From NCBI RefSeq assembly GCF_016783915.1, contig NZ_JADHVT010000004.1, forward strand, positions 1 through 64,000: a DNA stretch of 64,000 nt, in the 5' to 3' direction. Source of the DNA: Acidovorax sp. (GTDB lineage Bacteria; Pseudomonadota; Gammaproteobacteria; Burkholderiales; Burkholderiaceae_C). The notes beneath the pieces are model-generated. The model was not told the DNA's origin. It searched no databases and saw nothing but the letters and a program-made list of their open reading frames with translations. Positions 27,265 to 34,698 of the stretch are shown here, piece after piece. The position numbers and the translations under genes were made by a program. The number at the start of each line of letters is the position of its first letter. Positions within the stretch are counted from its first letter, which is position 1.

Positions 27265-27966
27265 TTACAGCACTGCGGACTCGATCTCGTCGAGGGCTGT
27301 GTGGCGCACGTCCTTGCCCTTGACCAGATAGATGATGAGCTCGGCCACGTTCTTGGAATGGTCGCCAATGCGCTCGATGGCCTTGGCGAGGAACAGCAGA
27401 TCCAGGCTGGGCGAGATGGTGCGGGGGTCTTCCATCATGTAGGTGATAAGCTTGCGCACGAAGCCGTCGAACTCCTTGTCGATGAGGTCATCCTCCTTGA
27501 GGATGGCGACCGCCGCCTTCACGTCCAGCCGTGCAAACGCATCCAGCGTCTTGCGCAGCTGGCCCGAGGCCAGCTCGGCCGCCACCCGCAGGTCGCTCGA
27601 TGGCAACGAGCGCGGGGCGCCGCCTTCGATGATGGAGCGCACCATGCGCGCCATCTTGTTGGCTTCGTCGCCCATACGCTCCAGATTGGCCGTGGCCTTG
27701 GAGAAGGCCAGCAGCAGGCGCAGGTCACGCGCGGTGGGCTGGCGGCGGGCGATGATGGAGGACAGCTCCTGGTCGATCTCGACCTCCATCGCATTGATGC
27801 GGGTCTCCATCGAAGCCACCGTCTCCACGGCCTCCAGGCTGAATTGCGACAGCGCGTACACCGCCTGGCGAATCTGCGACTCCACCAAGCCGCCCATTTC
27901 CATAACGCGGGCAGAGACGCTGTTGAGTTCGCTGTCGAACTGGGAGGAAAGATGTTTATCGGGCAT
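27265..27966 (-). CDS. phoU: Phosphate transport system regulator PhoU
   Basis: Cytoplasmic helical regulator that conveys Pst transporter status to PhoR. The start MPDKHLSSQFDSELN at 27966 follows an AAGGAGA ribosome-binding site; the tracked 364-residue ORF runs backwards through pstB and is wrong. The 233-residue protein consists of two PhoU three-helix bundles with the metal-binding E/DXXXD-type motifs (NLERMGDEANKMARMV and AIERIGDHSKNVAEL). It sits 11 bp downstream of pstB. Confidence 0.97.
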   Translation of the reverse strand: MPDKHLSSQFDSELNSVSARVMEMGGLVESQIRQAVYALSQFSLEAVETVASMETRINAMEVEIDQELSSIIARRQPTARDLRLLLAFSKATANLERMGDEANKMARMVRSIIEGGAPRSLPSSDLRVAAELASGQLRKTLDAFARLDVKAAVAILKEDDLIDKEFDGFVRKLITYMMEDPRTISPSLDLLFLAKAIERIGDHSKNVAELIIYLVKGKDVRHTALDEIESAVL

Positions 27967-27977
27967 CTGCTGTCTCC

Positions 27978-28760
27978 TTAGCCGAAACGGCCGGTGATGT
28001 AGTCTTCGGTTTCTTTGCGCTCGGGCTTGAAGAAGATCTGCTCGGTCGCACCGAACTCGATCATCTCGCCCAGGTACATGTAGGCGGTGAAGTCGCTGCA
28101 GCGGGCGGCCTGCTGCATGTTGTGGGTCACGATCGCAATGGTGTAGTCGTGCTTGAGCTCGTCGATCAGCTCTTCGATCTTGGCGGTGGACAACGGGTCC
28201 AACGCCGAGGTGGGCTCGTCGAGCAACAGCACCGAAGGCTTCACCGCCACGCTGCGCGCAATGCACAGGCGCTGCTGCTGGCCGCCGGAGAGCGACAGGC
28301 CGCTCTGGTGCAGCTTGTCCTTCACCTCGGTCCACAGTGCGGCCTTGGACAGCGCCCACTCCACGCGGTCGTCCATCTCGCTCTTGCTCAGCGTTTCATA
28401 CAGCTTCACGCCAAAGGCAATGTTGTCGTAGATGGACATGGGAAACGGTGTGGGCTTCTGGAACACCATGCCGATGCGGGCACGCAGCAGGTTGATGTCC
28501 TGCTTGGGGTCCAGGATGTCCTGGCCATAAAAGCTGATGGAGCCCTCGGCACGCTGGCCGGGATACAGGCTGTACATGCGGTTGAGCGTGCGCAGCAGCG
28601 TGGACTTGCCGCAGCCCGAGGGGCCGATGAAGGCGGTGACCTTGTGCTCGGCGATGTCCAGGCTCACGTTGCGCAGGCCCTGAAACTTGCCGTAGAAAAA
28701 GCTCAGGTTACGCAGCTCCAGCGCGTTCTTGCTGGCGGTGGCGGTAGCAGTGGCGTTCAT
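27978..28760 (-). CDS. pstB: Phosphate ABC transporter ATP-binding protein
   Basis: ATPase of the high-affinity phosphate importer. ATG at 28760 is preferred over TTG at 28766 because AGGAA is six bases upstream. The 260-residue protein has a short Thr/Ala leader, Walker [12 protein letters not shown], the PstB-typical [16 protein letters not shown] segment, signature [17 protein letters not shown], Walker [14 protein letters not shown], and switch histidine in [14 protein letters not shown]. It lies between pstA and phoU in the seven-gene cluster. Confidence 0.98.
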   Translation of the reverse strand: MNATATATASKNALELRNLSFFYGKFQGLRNVSLDIAEHKVTAFIGPSGCGKSTLLRTLNRMYSLYPGQRAEGSISFYGQDILDPKQDINLLRARIGMVFQKPTPFPMSIYDNIAFGVKLYETLSKSEMDDRVEWALSKAALWTEVKDKLHQSGLSLSGGQQQRLCIARSVAVKPSVLLLDEPTSALDPLSTAKIEELIDELKHDYTIAIVTHNMQQAARCSDFTAYMYLGEMIEFGATEQIFFKPERKETEDYITGRFG

Positions 28761-28821
28761 TGTCAATTCCTGAAAATGGAGGCAGTCTTGTCGGTGGCTT
28801 CAGCAGGGGCAGCTGGTGGGA

Positions 28822-29676
28822 TCACAGGCGGTTCTTTTCGCGCAGGAAGACCCGCGCCACGACGTTGAGGATCAGCACCGACAGCGTGATGAGCAGCGCA
28901 CCGCCCCAAGCCAGGCGCACCCAGTTCTCATAGGGGCTCAGGGCGAACTGGAAGATCACGACCGGCAGGTTGGCCATGGGCGCGTTCATGTTGGTGCTGA
29001 AGAACTGGTTGTTGAGTGCGGTGAACAGCAGGGGCGCTGTCTCGCCACTGATACGGGCCACGGCCAGCAACAGGCCGGTCATCACGCCGCTGCGTGCAGC
29101 GCGCAAGGTGACCATGGTCGAGACCTTCCAGCGCGGAGCACCCAGTGCAAAGGCCGCTTCGCGCAGGCTGCCAGGCACCAGGCGCAACATGTTCTCGGTG
29201 GTGCGCACCACCACAGGCACTGCGATGAGCGACAGCGCCAGGCTGCCCGCCCAGCCCGAGAAGTTGCCCACGGTGGCCACCGCGATGGCATATACGAACA
29301 GGCCCAGCACGATGGAGGGAGCGGACAGCATGATGTCCGTCACAAAACGGGTCAGCTCGGCGGTCTTGCTCTGGTCCCCATATTCGGCTAGGTACACCCC
29401 CGCCAGCACGCCGATGGGCGTGGACACCAGCACGGAGAAACCCACCATCAGCAGGCTCCCCACGATGGCGTTGGCAAGGCCCCCGCCATCGGAGCCAGGT
29501 GCAGGGGTGGACTGCGTGAACATGTTCCAGTCCAGTGCGGCAAAGCCGTTGGACAGCAGCACGCTCAGGATCCAGAGCAGCACAAACAGACCCAGTGCCA
29601 TGGCACCCAATGACAGGGTCAGGCCAATGGCGTTGGAGCGCTGGCGCTTTTTGTAGAGTTGTTGATTGAATTCCAT
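28822..29676 (-). CDS. pstA: Phosphate ABC transporter permease PstA
   Basis: Inner-membrane permease subunit. The 284 residues include six predicted helices, and the cytoplasmic EAA-type loop reads REAAFALGAPRWKVSTMVTLRAARSG. The periplasmic SPG/PSIVLGLFVYAIAV region resembles other PstA proteins. It is 42 bp downstream of pstC and 61 bp upstream of pstB on the same strand. Confidence 0.96.
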   Translation of the reverse strand: MEFNQQLYKKRQRSNAIGLTLSLGAMALGLFVLLWILSVLLSNGFAALDWNMFTQSTPAPGSDGGGLANAIVGSLLMVGFSVLVSTPIGVLAGVYLAEYGDQSKTAELTRFVTDIMLSAPSIVLGLFVYAIAVATVGNFSGWAGSLALSLIAVPVVVRTTENMLRLVPGSLREAAFALGAPRWKVSTMVTLRAARSGVMTGLLLAVARISGETAPLLFTALNNQFFSTNMNAPMANLPVVIFQFALSPYENWVRLAWGGALLITLSVLILNVVARVFLREKNRL

Positions 29677-29718
29677 GGGGCTTGTCTCTGAAGAGGGACG
29701 GGAGCTGGGCTGCGGGGC

Positions 29719-30738
29719 TTACAGGCCCTTGGCCTTCTCGGCACGCAGCAGCATGATCTTGGCGGCCGACAGCACCACAAACGTGATCACGAACAGCAGG
29801 AAGCCCAGCGCAAACAGCGTGGACAGATGGAAGTCCGCAGCTTCGCCGAACTCGTTGGCCAGCGTGGACGCGATGGAAGTGCCGGGCGAGAACAGCGACG
29901 TGGGCATGCGGTTGGCGTTGCCGATCACAAAAGTGACGGCCATGGTCTCTCCCAGGGCCCGACCCAGGCCCAGCATCACCCCGCCAATCACACCCTTCTG
30001 GGTATAGGGCAGCACCACGCGGCGCACCACCTCCCAGGTCGTACAACCCAAGCCATAAGCGGACTCGCGCAGGATGGGTGGAACGATCTCGAACACATCG
30101 CGCATCACAGCAGCCACAAAGGGCAACACCATGAAAGCCAGCACGATACCCGCCGCCAGAATGCCGAAGCCGTTGGTACTGCCGCCGAACAAAAAGCCGA
30201 TCAGCGGCATGGAGCCAAGCAGCTTCTGCACAGGCACCTGGAAGTGGTCTGCGAACAATGGCGCAAACACGAACAGGCCGAACATGCCGTAAATGATGGA
30301 CGGCACAGCCGCCAACAACTCCACCGCGGTGCCCAGCGGACGACGCAGCCACACTGGGCAGGTTTCCGTCAGGAAAAGCGCAATACCAAACGCGAGCGGC
30401 ACGGCAATCAGCAGTGCAATGCCCGCGCTGGCGAGGGTACCGACGATGGCAATCGCCGCACCGAATTCTTCATTGATGATGTCCCATTCAGCACGCCAGA
30501 TGAACTGGATGCCGAACTTGTGAAAAGCCGGCCACGCGTAGATGAACAGCGAGACGATGATGCCCAGCAGCGCCACCAGCACCAGCAGCGACAGGCTCTG
30601 GGTCAGCCGGTGGAAAACGATGTCCTGCAGCCGCTGCCGCTTGGCAATCGACACCATGGACGGTGTGGGGGCGTCCGTCGTCTTGACGGACACGGGTTGC
30701 GAACTCATGGTGGTTCCCACGCTCATGTTGACTCCCAT
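29719..30738 (-). CDS. pstC: Phosphate ABC transporter permease PstC
   Basis: Inner-membrane permease partner of PstA. The 339-residue product has a roughly 45-residue hydrophilic amino end and about six helices. The family segments [32 protein letters not shown] and the EAA loop [23 protein letters not shown] are present. The start [15 protein letters not shown] at 30738 is used; the internal Met at residue 11 is an alternative. A perfect 14-bp hairpin lies between pstS and this gene. Confidence 0.96.
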   Translation of the reverse strand: MGVNMSVGTTMSSQPVSVKTTDAPTPSMVSIAKRQRLQDIVFHRLTQSLSLLVLVALLGIIVSLFIYAWPAFHKFGIQFIWRAEWDIINEEFGAAIAIVGTLASAGIALLIAVPLAFGIALFLTETCPVWLRRPLGTAVELLAAVPSIIYGMFGLFVFAPLFADHFQVPVQKLLGSMPLIGFLFGGSTNGFGILAAGIVLAFMVLPFVAAVMRDVFEIVPPILRESAYGLGCTTWEVVRRVVLPYTQKGVIGGVMLGLGRALGETMAVTFVIGNANRMPTSLFSPGTSIASTLANEFGEAADFHLSTLFALGFLLFVITFVVLSAAKIMLLRAEKAKGL

Positions 30739-30763
30739 CTGGCTTCTGGAGACCCCACAAACC

Positions 30764-30800
30764 AGTGCCCATCGGCCAGACCAGCCGGCCGATGGGCACT
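30764..30800 (-). other. Perfect 14-bp hairpin between pstS and pstC
   Basis: AGTGCCCATCGGCC and GGCCGATGGGCACT flank a 9-nt loop. There is no T-run after it on the coding strand, so it is more likely an RNA processing or stabilising structure protecting the pstS part of the transcript than a full terminator. Confidence 0.75.
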
Positions 30801-30818
30801 ATTCTGGGGCAAACCGCT

Positions 30819-31841
30819 TTACTTCTTGATTTGCGACCAGACCTTGGAACGGATCTGCGCCGTCAGGGCGTCAGGCAGCGGCACGTAGTCCAGATCAGCC
30901 GCCATGGTCTTGCCGTTCTTGAAGGCCCAGTCAAAGAACTTCAGAACTTCGGCCGACTGGGCCTTGTCTGCAGGGTCCGCATACATAAGGATGAAGGATG
31001 CCGTGCTCACGGGCCAGCTGTTGGCGCCCTTGGCGTTCACCATCGAAATACCCATGCCAGGCACGCTGAACCAGTCGGCGCTCGCAGCAGCCGCCGCAAA
31101 AGTGGCGTCGTCGGGAGCCACATACTTGCCATCGGCGTTTTGCAGCTGCAAGAACGTCATGTTGTTCTTCTTGACATAGGCGTACTCCACGTAGCCCAGA
31201 GCGCCCTTCACGCGGGTGACGTTGGCGGCCACACCTTCGTTGCCCTTACCACCCACCGAAGACTGGGCAGGCCACTTCACCGCAGCACCCTTGCCCACCG
31301 TGTCAGCCCATTCCTTGCTGACGGCGCTCAAATAATCCGTCCAGTTGAACGTGGTGCCCGAGCCATCGGCGCGGTGCACGATGGTGATGTTCTGGTCGGG
31401 CAGCGTCTTGCCAGGGTTCAGGGCTGCCAGCTTGGCATCGTTCCACTTGGTGATCTTGCCCAGGTACATTTCAGCCAGCACGGTGCCGGTCACGCGCAGT
31501 TCGCCCGGCTTGAAGCCATCCAGATTCACCACGGGCACGGTGCCACCGATGATGGCGGGAAACTGCACCATGCCGTCCTTTTCCAGTTCAGCGCCCGACA
31601 AAGGGGCATCGGTAGCGCCAAAAGCCACGGTCTTGGCGCGGATCTGGCGGATACCACCGGAGGAACCGATGGACTGGTAGTTCAGGCCCACGCCGGTTTC
31701 CTTTTTGTAGGCTTCAGCCCACTTGGCATACATCGGAAAGGGGAACGTAGCGCCGGCGCCGGTGATGTCCGCCGCAAATGCGTTGCCCACTGCCAGGGCG
31801 GCCAGTGCTACTGCGACGGTTTTGAGAAATACGCGTTTCAT
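30819..31841 (-). CDS. pstS: Phosphate ABC transporter substrate-binding protein
   Basis: Periplasmic phosphate-binding protein. The start MKRVFLKTVAVALAALAVG at 31841 gives a Sec signal peptide with cleavage at AFA-AD; the tracked ORF adds 24 residues across the promoter. Phosphate-binding segments are ITGAGATFPFPMYAKW, IGSSGGIRQI, GATDAPLS and VHRADGSGTTFNWTDYL. The 340-residue length matches E. coli PstS (346). It is the first gene of pstSCAB-phoU-phoB-phoR and has a PhoB box with a -10 hexamer directly upstream. Confidence 0.98.
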   Translation of the reverse strand: MKRVFLKTVAVALAALAVGNAFAADITGAGATFPFPMYAKWAEAYKKETGVGLNYQSIGSSGGIRQIRAKTVAFGATDAPLSGAELEKDGMVQFPAIIGGTVPVVNLDGFKPGELRVTGTVLAEMYLGKITKWNDAKLAALNPGKTLPDQNITIVHRADGSGTTFNWTDYLSAVSKEWADTVGKGAAVKWPAQSSVGGKGNEGVAANVTRVKGALGYVEYAYVKKNNMTFLQLQNADGKYVAPDDATFAAAAASADWFSVPGMGISMVNAKGANSWPVSTASFILMYADPADKAQSAEVLKFFDWAFKNGKTMAADLDYVPLPDALTAQIRSKVWSQIKK

Positions 31842-31879
31842 GAGGTACCTTTCGGCAGGGGTTAACAGGAACACAGCGA

Positions 31880-31913
31880 ACTCTAGAGGTCTATCATGAC
31901 AATTCAGTGACAC
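31880..31913 (-). promoter_or_regulatory. Pho box and -10 region of the pst operon
   Basis: On the minus strand GTGTCAC, four bases, then TTGTCAT form a canonical 7-4-7 PhoB box (31896-31913). Ten bases later TAGAGT matches the -10 consensus at four of six positions. There is no separate -35 box, as expected for a PhoB-activated promoter. The start codon of pstS is about 38 bp further on. Confidence 0.85.
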
Positions 31914-31947
31914 AAAAGGACCGGTCCCAGGCTATTGCGACAACCGC

Positions 31948-31973
31948 CATGACGCCGAATGGATGGCGTCATG
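31948..31973. promoter_or_regulatory. 9-bp perfect inverted repeat between pstS and ppx
   Basis: CATGACGCC and GGCGTCATG are separated by eight bases. It sits in the divergent pstS-ppx promoter region, upstream of the Pho box. The spacing suits a dimeric regulator, but no regulator is identified. Confidence 0.4.
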
Positions 31974-32106
31974 GATATGTCACACGATCCCATCACACTA
32001 GCCCCATAGTCCAACCACCTGCCCGCCCGGCCCCCAGCGGCCTGCGCCTCAGATGGGGTCACGCGCATCGCGGTACGATGCCGCACGAAGCTTCCACCAC
32101 ACACAC

Positions 32107-33585
32107 ATGCAGAACGGCACACGCCTCGCCGCAGTCGACCTCGGCTCCAACAGTTTTCGCCTGGAAATCGGGCGCTATGAGTTCGGGCACGTCCAGCGGG
32201 TGGAATACCTCAAGGAAACCGTGCGCCAGGGCAACGGGCTGGATGAAGACCGGAACCTGACTCGAGATGCCATGGAGCGCGGCTGGGCTTGCCTCGCGCG
32301 TTTTGGTGAGCGCCTGGCGGGTTTTCCCCGCGCCCAGGTGCGTGCAGTGGCCACGCAGACACTGCGCGAAGCACGCAACCGCGAAGAATTCCTGTCGCGC
32401 GGCAGTGAGATGCTGGGCTATCCCATTGACGTGGTGTCCGGTCCTGAAGAGGCTCGGTTGATTTATCAGGGCGTGGCCCGATTGCTGCCCCAGTCGGACG
32501 AGCGCCGCCTGGTGGTGGATATCGGAGGACGGTCCACTGAATTGATCCTTGGACAGCAGTTCACACCCCATGCTGTGGCCTCTTTCCGGGTCGGCAGCGT
32601 CGCGTGGTCACAGCGCTACTTTGCCAAGGGAGAGTTCTCTGCGCAGGCGTTCCTGGCGGCGGAAATCGCAGCCAAGGCGGTACTGGACGAAGCGCTGGAG
32701 ACTTTTCGCCCCGACGCGTGGGACGTGGCTTACGGATCGTCTGGCACGGCAGGCGCTGTGGGCGACATTCTGGCTGCCGCTGGAGGCCCGCAGGGTCTGA
32801 TCACCCGCGATGGGCTGAACTGGTTGCAGGAGCGTTTGATGCGCGCGCAAAGTGCAGACCGTCTGCGCATGGACGGGCTCAAGGAAGAGCGCCGCGCGGT
32901 CATTGGCGGTGGCATCAGTGTGCTGCGCGCTGTGTTTGACCTGCTGGACATCCGCGAGATGCAGGTTGCGCAAGGGGCACTGCGCCAGGGCGCCTTGTAC
33001 GATCTTCTGGATCGGGAGCAACCCGGAACCGACCTGCGCACCACCACCGTCCAGGGATTAATGCAACGGTTTGGCGTGGACATGGAGCATGCAGACCGCG
33101 TGGCGCGCACCGCCTGTGCATTGTTTGACCAGGCTGCCCCACCCGGGAGCGAACGTGCCAGCCGCAAGCTGGACTGGGCCGCCCGGCTGCATGAGATTGG
33201 CTGCCGCATTTCGCACAGCGACTACCACCGACACGGCGCCTACATTCTCGACAACACCGATGCCGCTGGCTTTGCTGTGCCGGAACTCCACCGTCTGGGA
33301 GTGCTGGTGCAAGGGCAGCGAGGCAAGGTGCGCAAGTTGGGTGTGGAACTCGACGACTCCATTTTTGTGCTGCAGCTTTTATGCTTGCGCTTGGCTGTGG
33401 CCCTGTGCCATGCGCGCCGGGAGCCCGATACCAAGGGCCTGTCGCTGCGTCTTGACAGGCAGCAATTTCAAGCCAGCGCCCGGCCCGGCTGGGCCCAGGC
33501 ATACCCGCAGTCCGCCCACCTTCTGCGCGAAGAAGTACAAGCCTGGCAGAAGACCCCTTGGGAGCTGACTGTTGACATGCCTTGA
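32107..33585 (+). CDS. ppx: Exopolyphosphatase (Ppx/GppA family)
   Basis: Releases phosphate from the ends of inorganic polyphosphate in the cytoplasm. MQNGTRLAAVDLGSNSFRLEIG at 32107 is the preferred start; the tracked ORF is 18 codons longer. Actin-like ATPase-fold motifs are DLGSNSFRL, VVSGPEEARLIYQGVA, VDIGGRSTELIL and YGSSGTAGA. A C-terminal HD-like helical domain includes ARLHEIGCRISHSDYHRHGAYI. The 492 residues agree with E. coli Ppx (513). It diverges from pstS and lies near ppk. No PhoB site was found in its own orientation. Confidence 0.95.
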   Translation: MQNGTRLAAVDLGSNSFRLEIGRYEFGHVQRVEYLKETVRQGNGLDEDRNLTRDAMERGWACLARFGERLAGFPRAQVRAVATQTLREARNREEFLSRGSEMLGYPIDVVSGPEEARLIYQGVARLLPQSDERRLVVDIGGRSTELILGQQFTPHAVASFRVGSVAWSQRYFAKGEFSAQAFLAAEIAAKAVLDEALETFRPDAWDVAYGSSGTAGAVGDILAAAGGPQGLITRDGLNWLQERLMRAQSADRLRMDGLKEERRAVIGGGISVLRAVFDLLDIREMQVAQGALRQGALYDLLDREQPGTDLRTTTVQGLMQRFGVDMEHADRVARTACALFDQAAPPGSERASRKLDWAARLHEIGCRISHSDYHRHGAYILDNTDAAGFAVPELHRLGVLVQGQRGKVRKLGVELDDSIFVLQLLCLRLAVALCHARREPDTKGLSLRLDRQQFQASARPGWAQAYPQSAHLLREEVQAWQKTPWELTVDMP

Positions 33586-33596
33586 GGAGAGCAAGA

Positions 33597-33623
33597 AAAC
33601 GATATAAACTGTTTATATCGTTT
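33597..33623 (+). promoter_or_regulatory. Perfect 27-bp AT-rich palindrome (probable operator)
   Basis: AAACGATATAAAC and GTTTATATCGTTT flank a single T. It overlaps a TATAAA -10-like hexamer and ends 14 bp before the start codon of the next gene. The symmetry and AT content stand out in this GC-rich region. It looks like an operator for a dimeric repressor, perhaps the downstream gene product itself. Confidence 0.7.
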
Positions 33624-33637
33624 ATCAAATCTCTACC

Positions 33638-34165
33638 ATGACCACTGCCCCCACTACCCCCAGTACCGTTGTTGTGCCCGCCGCACCTGCAGCCCCGACC
33701 ACAAAAGCAGCCAAGCCGACCAAGCCAGCATCAGCCGTCAAGGCCCCCAAGGCAGTCAAACCAGCCAAAAAGGCCGTGGCAAAAAAGGCCTCTACCCCCA
33801 AGCCAGCTGTGGCGACCAAGCCAGTCGAGGCAGCAACTGCAGCAAAGCCAGGCAAGGCCAATGAGCCCAAAGCCAAAAAGCCCAAGTTGGTGCGTGACAG
33901 CTTCACCATCCCCAAGGACGAATACGCGGTGCTCGGCACCTTGAAAGACCGCGCCACGGCACTTGCCCATCCCGTCAAGAAAAGTGAGCTGCTGCGTGCG
34001 GGGCTCAAGGTGTTGGCGGGGCTGTCAGACAGCGCGTTGCACAGCGCCTTGCAAGCTGTGCCCTCCATCAAGACCGGTCGCCCCAAAGCCGATGTGGCAG
34101 AAGCCATGCCAAAAGCCGCAGCTAAGACAGCGGACAAGGCCAGCGGCAAAACAGGACGCAAGTGA
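33638..34165 (+). CDS. Histone H1-like tail fused to a ribbon-helix-helix-like domain, unknown function
   Basis: A 175-residue very basic protein. Residues about 1-85 are an Ala/Lys/Pro/Thr tail with repeated AKPTKPA, KAPKAVKPAKKA and KPKAKKPK segments, like bacterial histone H1-type proteins. Residues about 86-145 (DSFTIPKDEYAVLGTLKDRA, then KKSELLRAGLKVLAGL) look like a ribbon-helix-helix fold: a strand followed by two helices. A second short Ala/Lys tail ends the protein. I infer a nucleoid-associated or regulatory DNA-binding protein. A perfect 27-bp palindrome precedes it and no clear Shine-Dalgarno is seen. Its place between ppx and sixA-ppk may hint at a link with polyphosphate. Confidence 0.6.
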   Translation: MTTAPTTPSTVVVPAAPAAPTTKAAKPTKPASAVKAPKAVKPAKKAVAKKASTPKPAVATKPVEAATAAKPGKANEPKAKKPKLVRDSFTIPKDEYAVLGTLKDRATALAHPVKKSELLRAGLKVLAGLSDSALHSALQAVPSIKTGRPKADVAEAMPKAAAKTADKASGKTGRK

Positions 34166-34172
34166 AGTAGGC

Positions 34173-34195
34173 CCCAAGGCACCGCACGCCTTGGG
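34173..34195. terminator. Hairpin between convergent H1-like gene and sixA
   Basis: CCCAAGGC and GCCTTGGG flank a seven-base loop in the 68-bp convergent intergenic region. It lacks a T-run on either side, so termination from it alone is uncertain. Confidence 0.4.
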
Positions 34196-34233
34196 CGAGG
34201 ATCCTCACAAGTCCGCTGGCATTTGTGGGTGAA

Positions 34234-34698
34234 TCAAAGAAACTCCGGTGACTGCACTGCCATCAGCACGGTCTGGCTGTGGTCCCAGCGCTGGCGCTGG
34301 CGCAGCCACCACACGGAGCCCTTGCGCACAGGGCACTCGGGGGCCTGGAGTTGCAGCAACTGGGCAACGGTCTGGCCTAGCATGGGCTGGTGCCCCACCA
34401 CCAGTACCGCGCCCTTAGCGTGCGGCCATTGCACAAGCTCCAGCAAATCCTGTGGTGTTCCGCCTGGCAACAACTCGGCACGCATCTTGAATTTGCGTCC
34501 CAAGGCATGGGCAGTCTGCTCAGTTCGCCGTGCTGGACTTGCCATCACCCTGAGGCCTTCCGGCAGTTGACGATCAAGCCAGGCGGCCATGCGCGCCGCC
34601 TGCTTCTCACCCCGGCTGGTAAGAGGGCGGGCAAGGTCATCGCCGCCATCTCCGGCCTCTTCCGCTTCGGCATGACGCCAAAGAATCAAATCCATCAT
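34234..34698 (-). CDS. sixA: Phosphohistidine phosphatase SixA
   Basis: Histidine-phosphatase-superfamily enzyme that removes phosphate from phosphohistidine, in E. coli on the phosphotransferase system. The 154-residue protein has the phospho-acceptor motif LILWRHAEAEE with Arg-His, a second Arg in ASPARRTEQTA, and the second catalytic His in VVGHQPMLGQ. Its start overlaps the ppk stop (ATGA), so it is probably co-translated with ppk, an arrangement common in betaproteobacteria. Confidence 0.93.
   Translation of the reverse strand: MMDLILWRHAEAEEAGDGGDDLARPLTSRGEKQAARMAAWLDRQLPEGLRVMASPARRTEQTAHALGRKFKMRAELLPGGTPQDLLELVQWPHAKGAVLVVGHQPMLGQTVAQLLQLQAPECPVRKGSVWWLRQRQRWDHSQTVLMAVQSPEFL

Noticed and set aside
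26644-27981. 445-codon plus-strand ORF opposite phoB and phoU
   Set aside because: Runs across two certain genes and has shadow-like composition.
27967-28359. N-terminal extension of phoU in the ORF track
   Set aside because: It overlaps pstB out of frame; PhoU has a good start and ribosome-binding site at 27966.
31974-32000. Second Pho box facing ppx (ATGTCAC followed by TCCCATC)
   Set aside because: Only one half-site matches; the position 11 bp away does not contain TGTCA.
33572-33608. Perfect TTGACA upstream of the H1-like gene as a -35 box
   Set aside because: It is 25 bases from TATAAA, outside the functional range, and lies in the ppx coding end.
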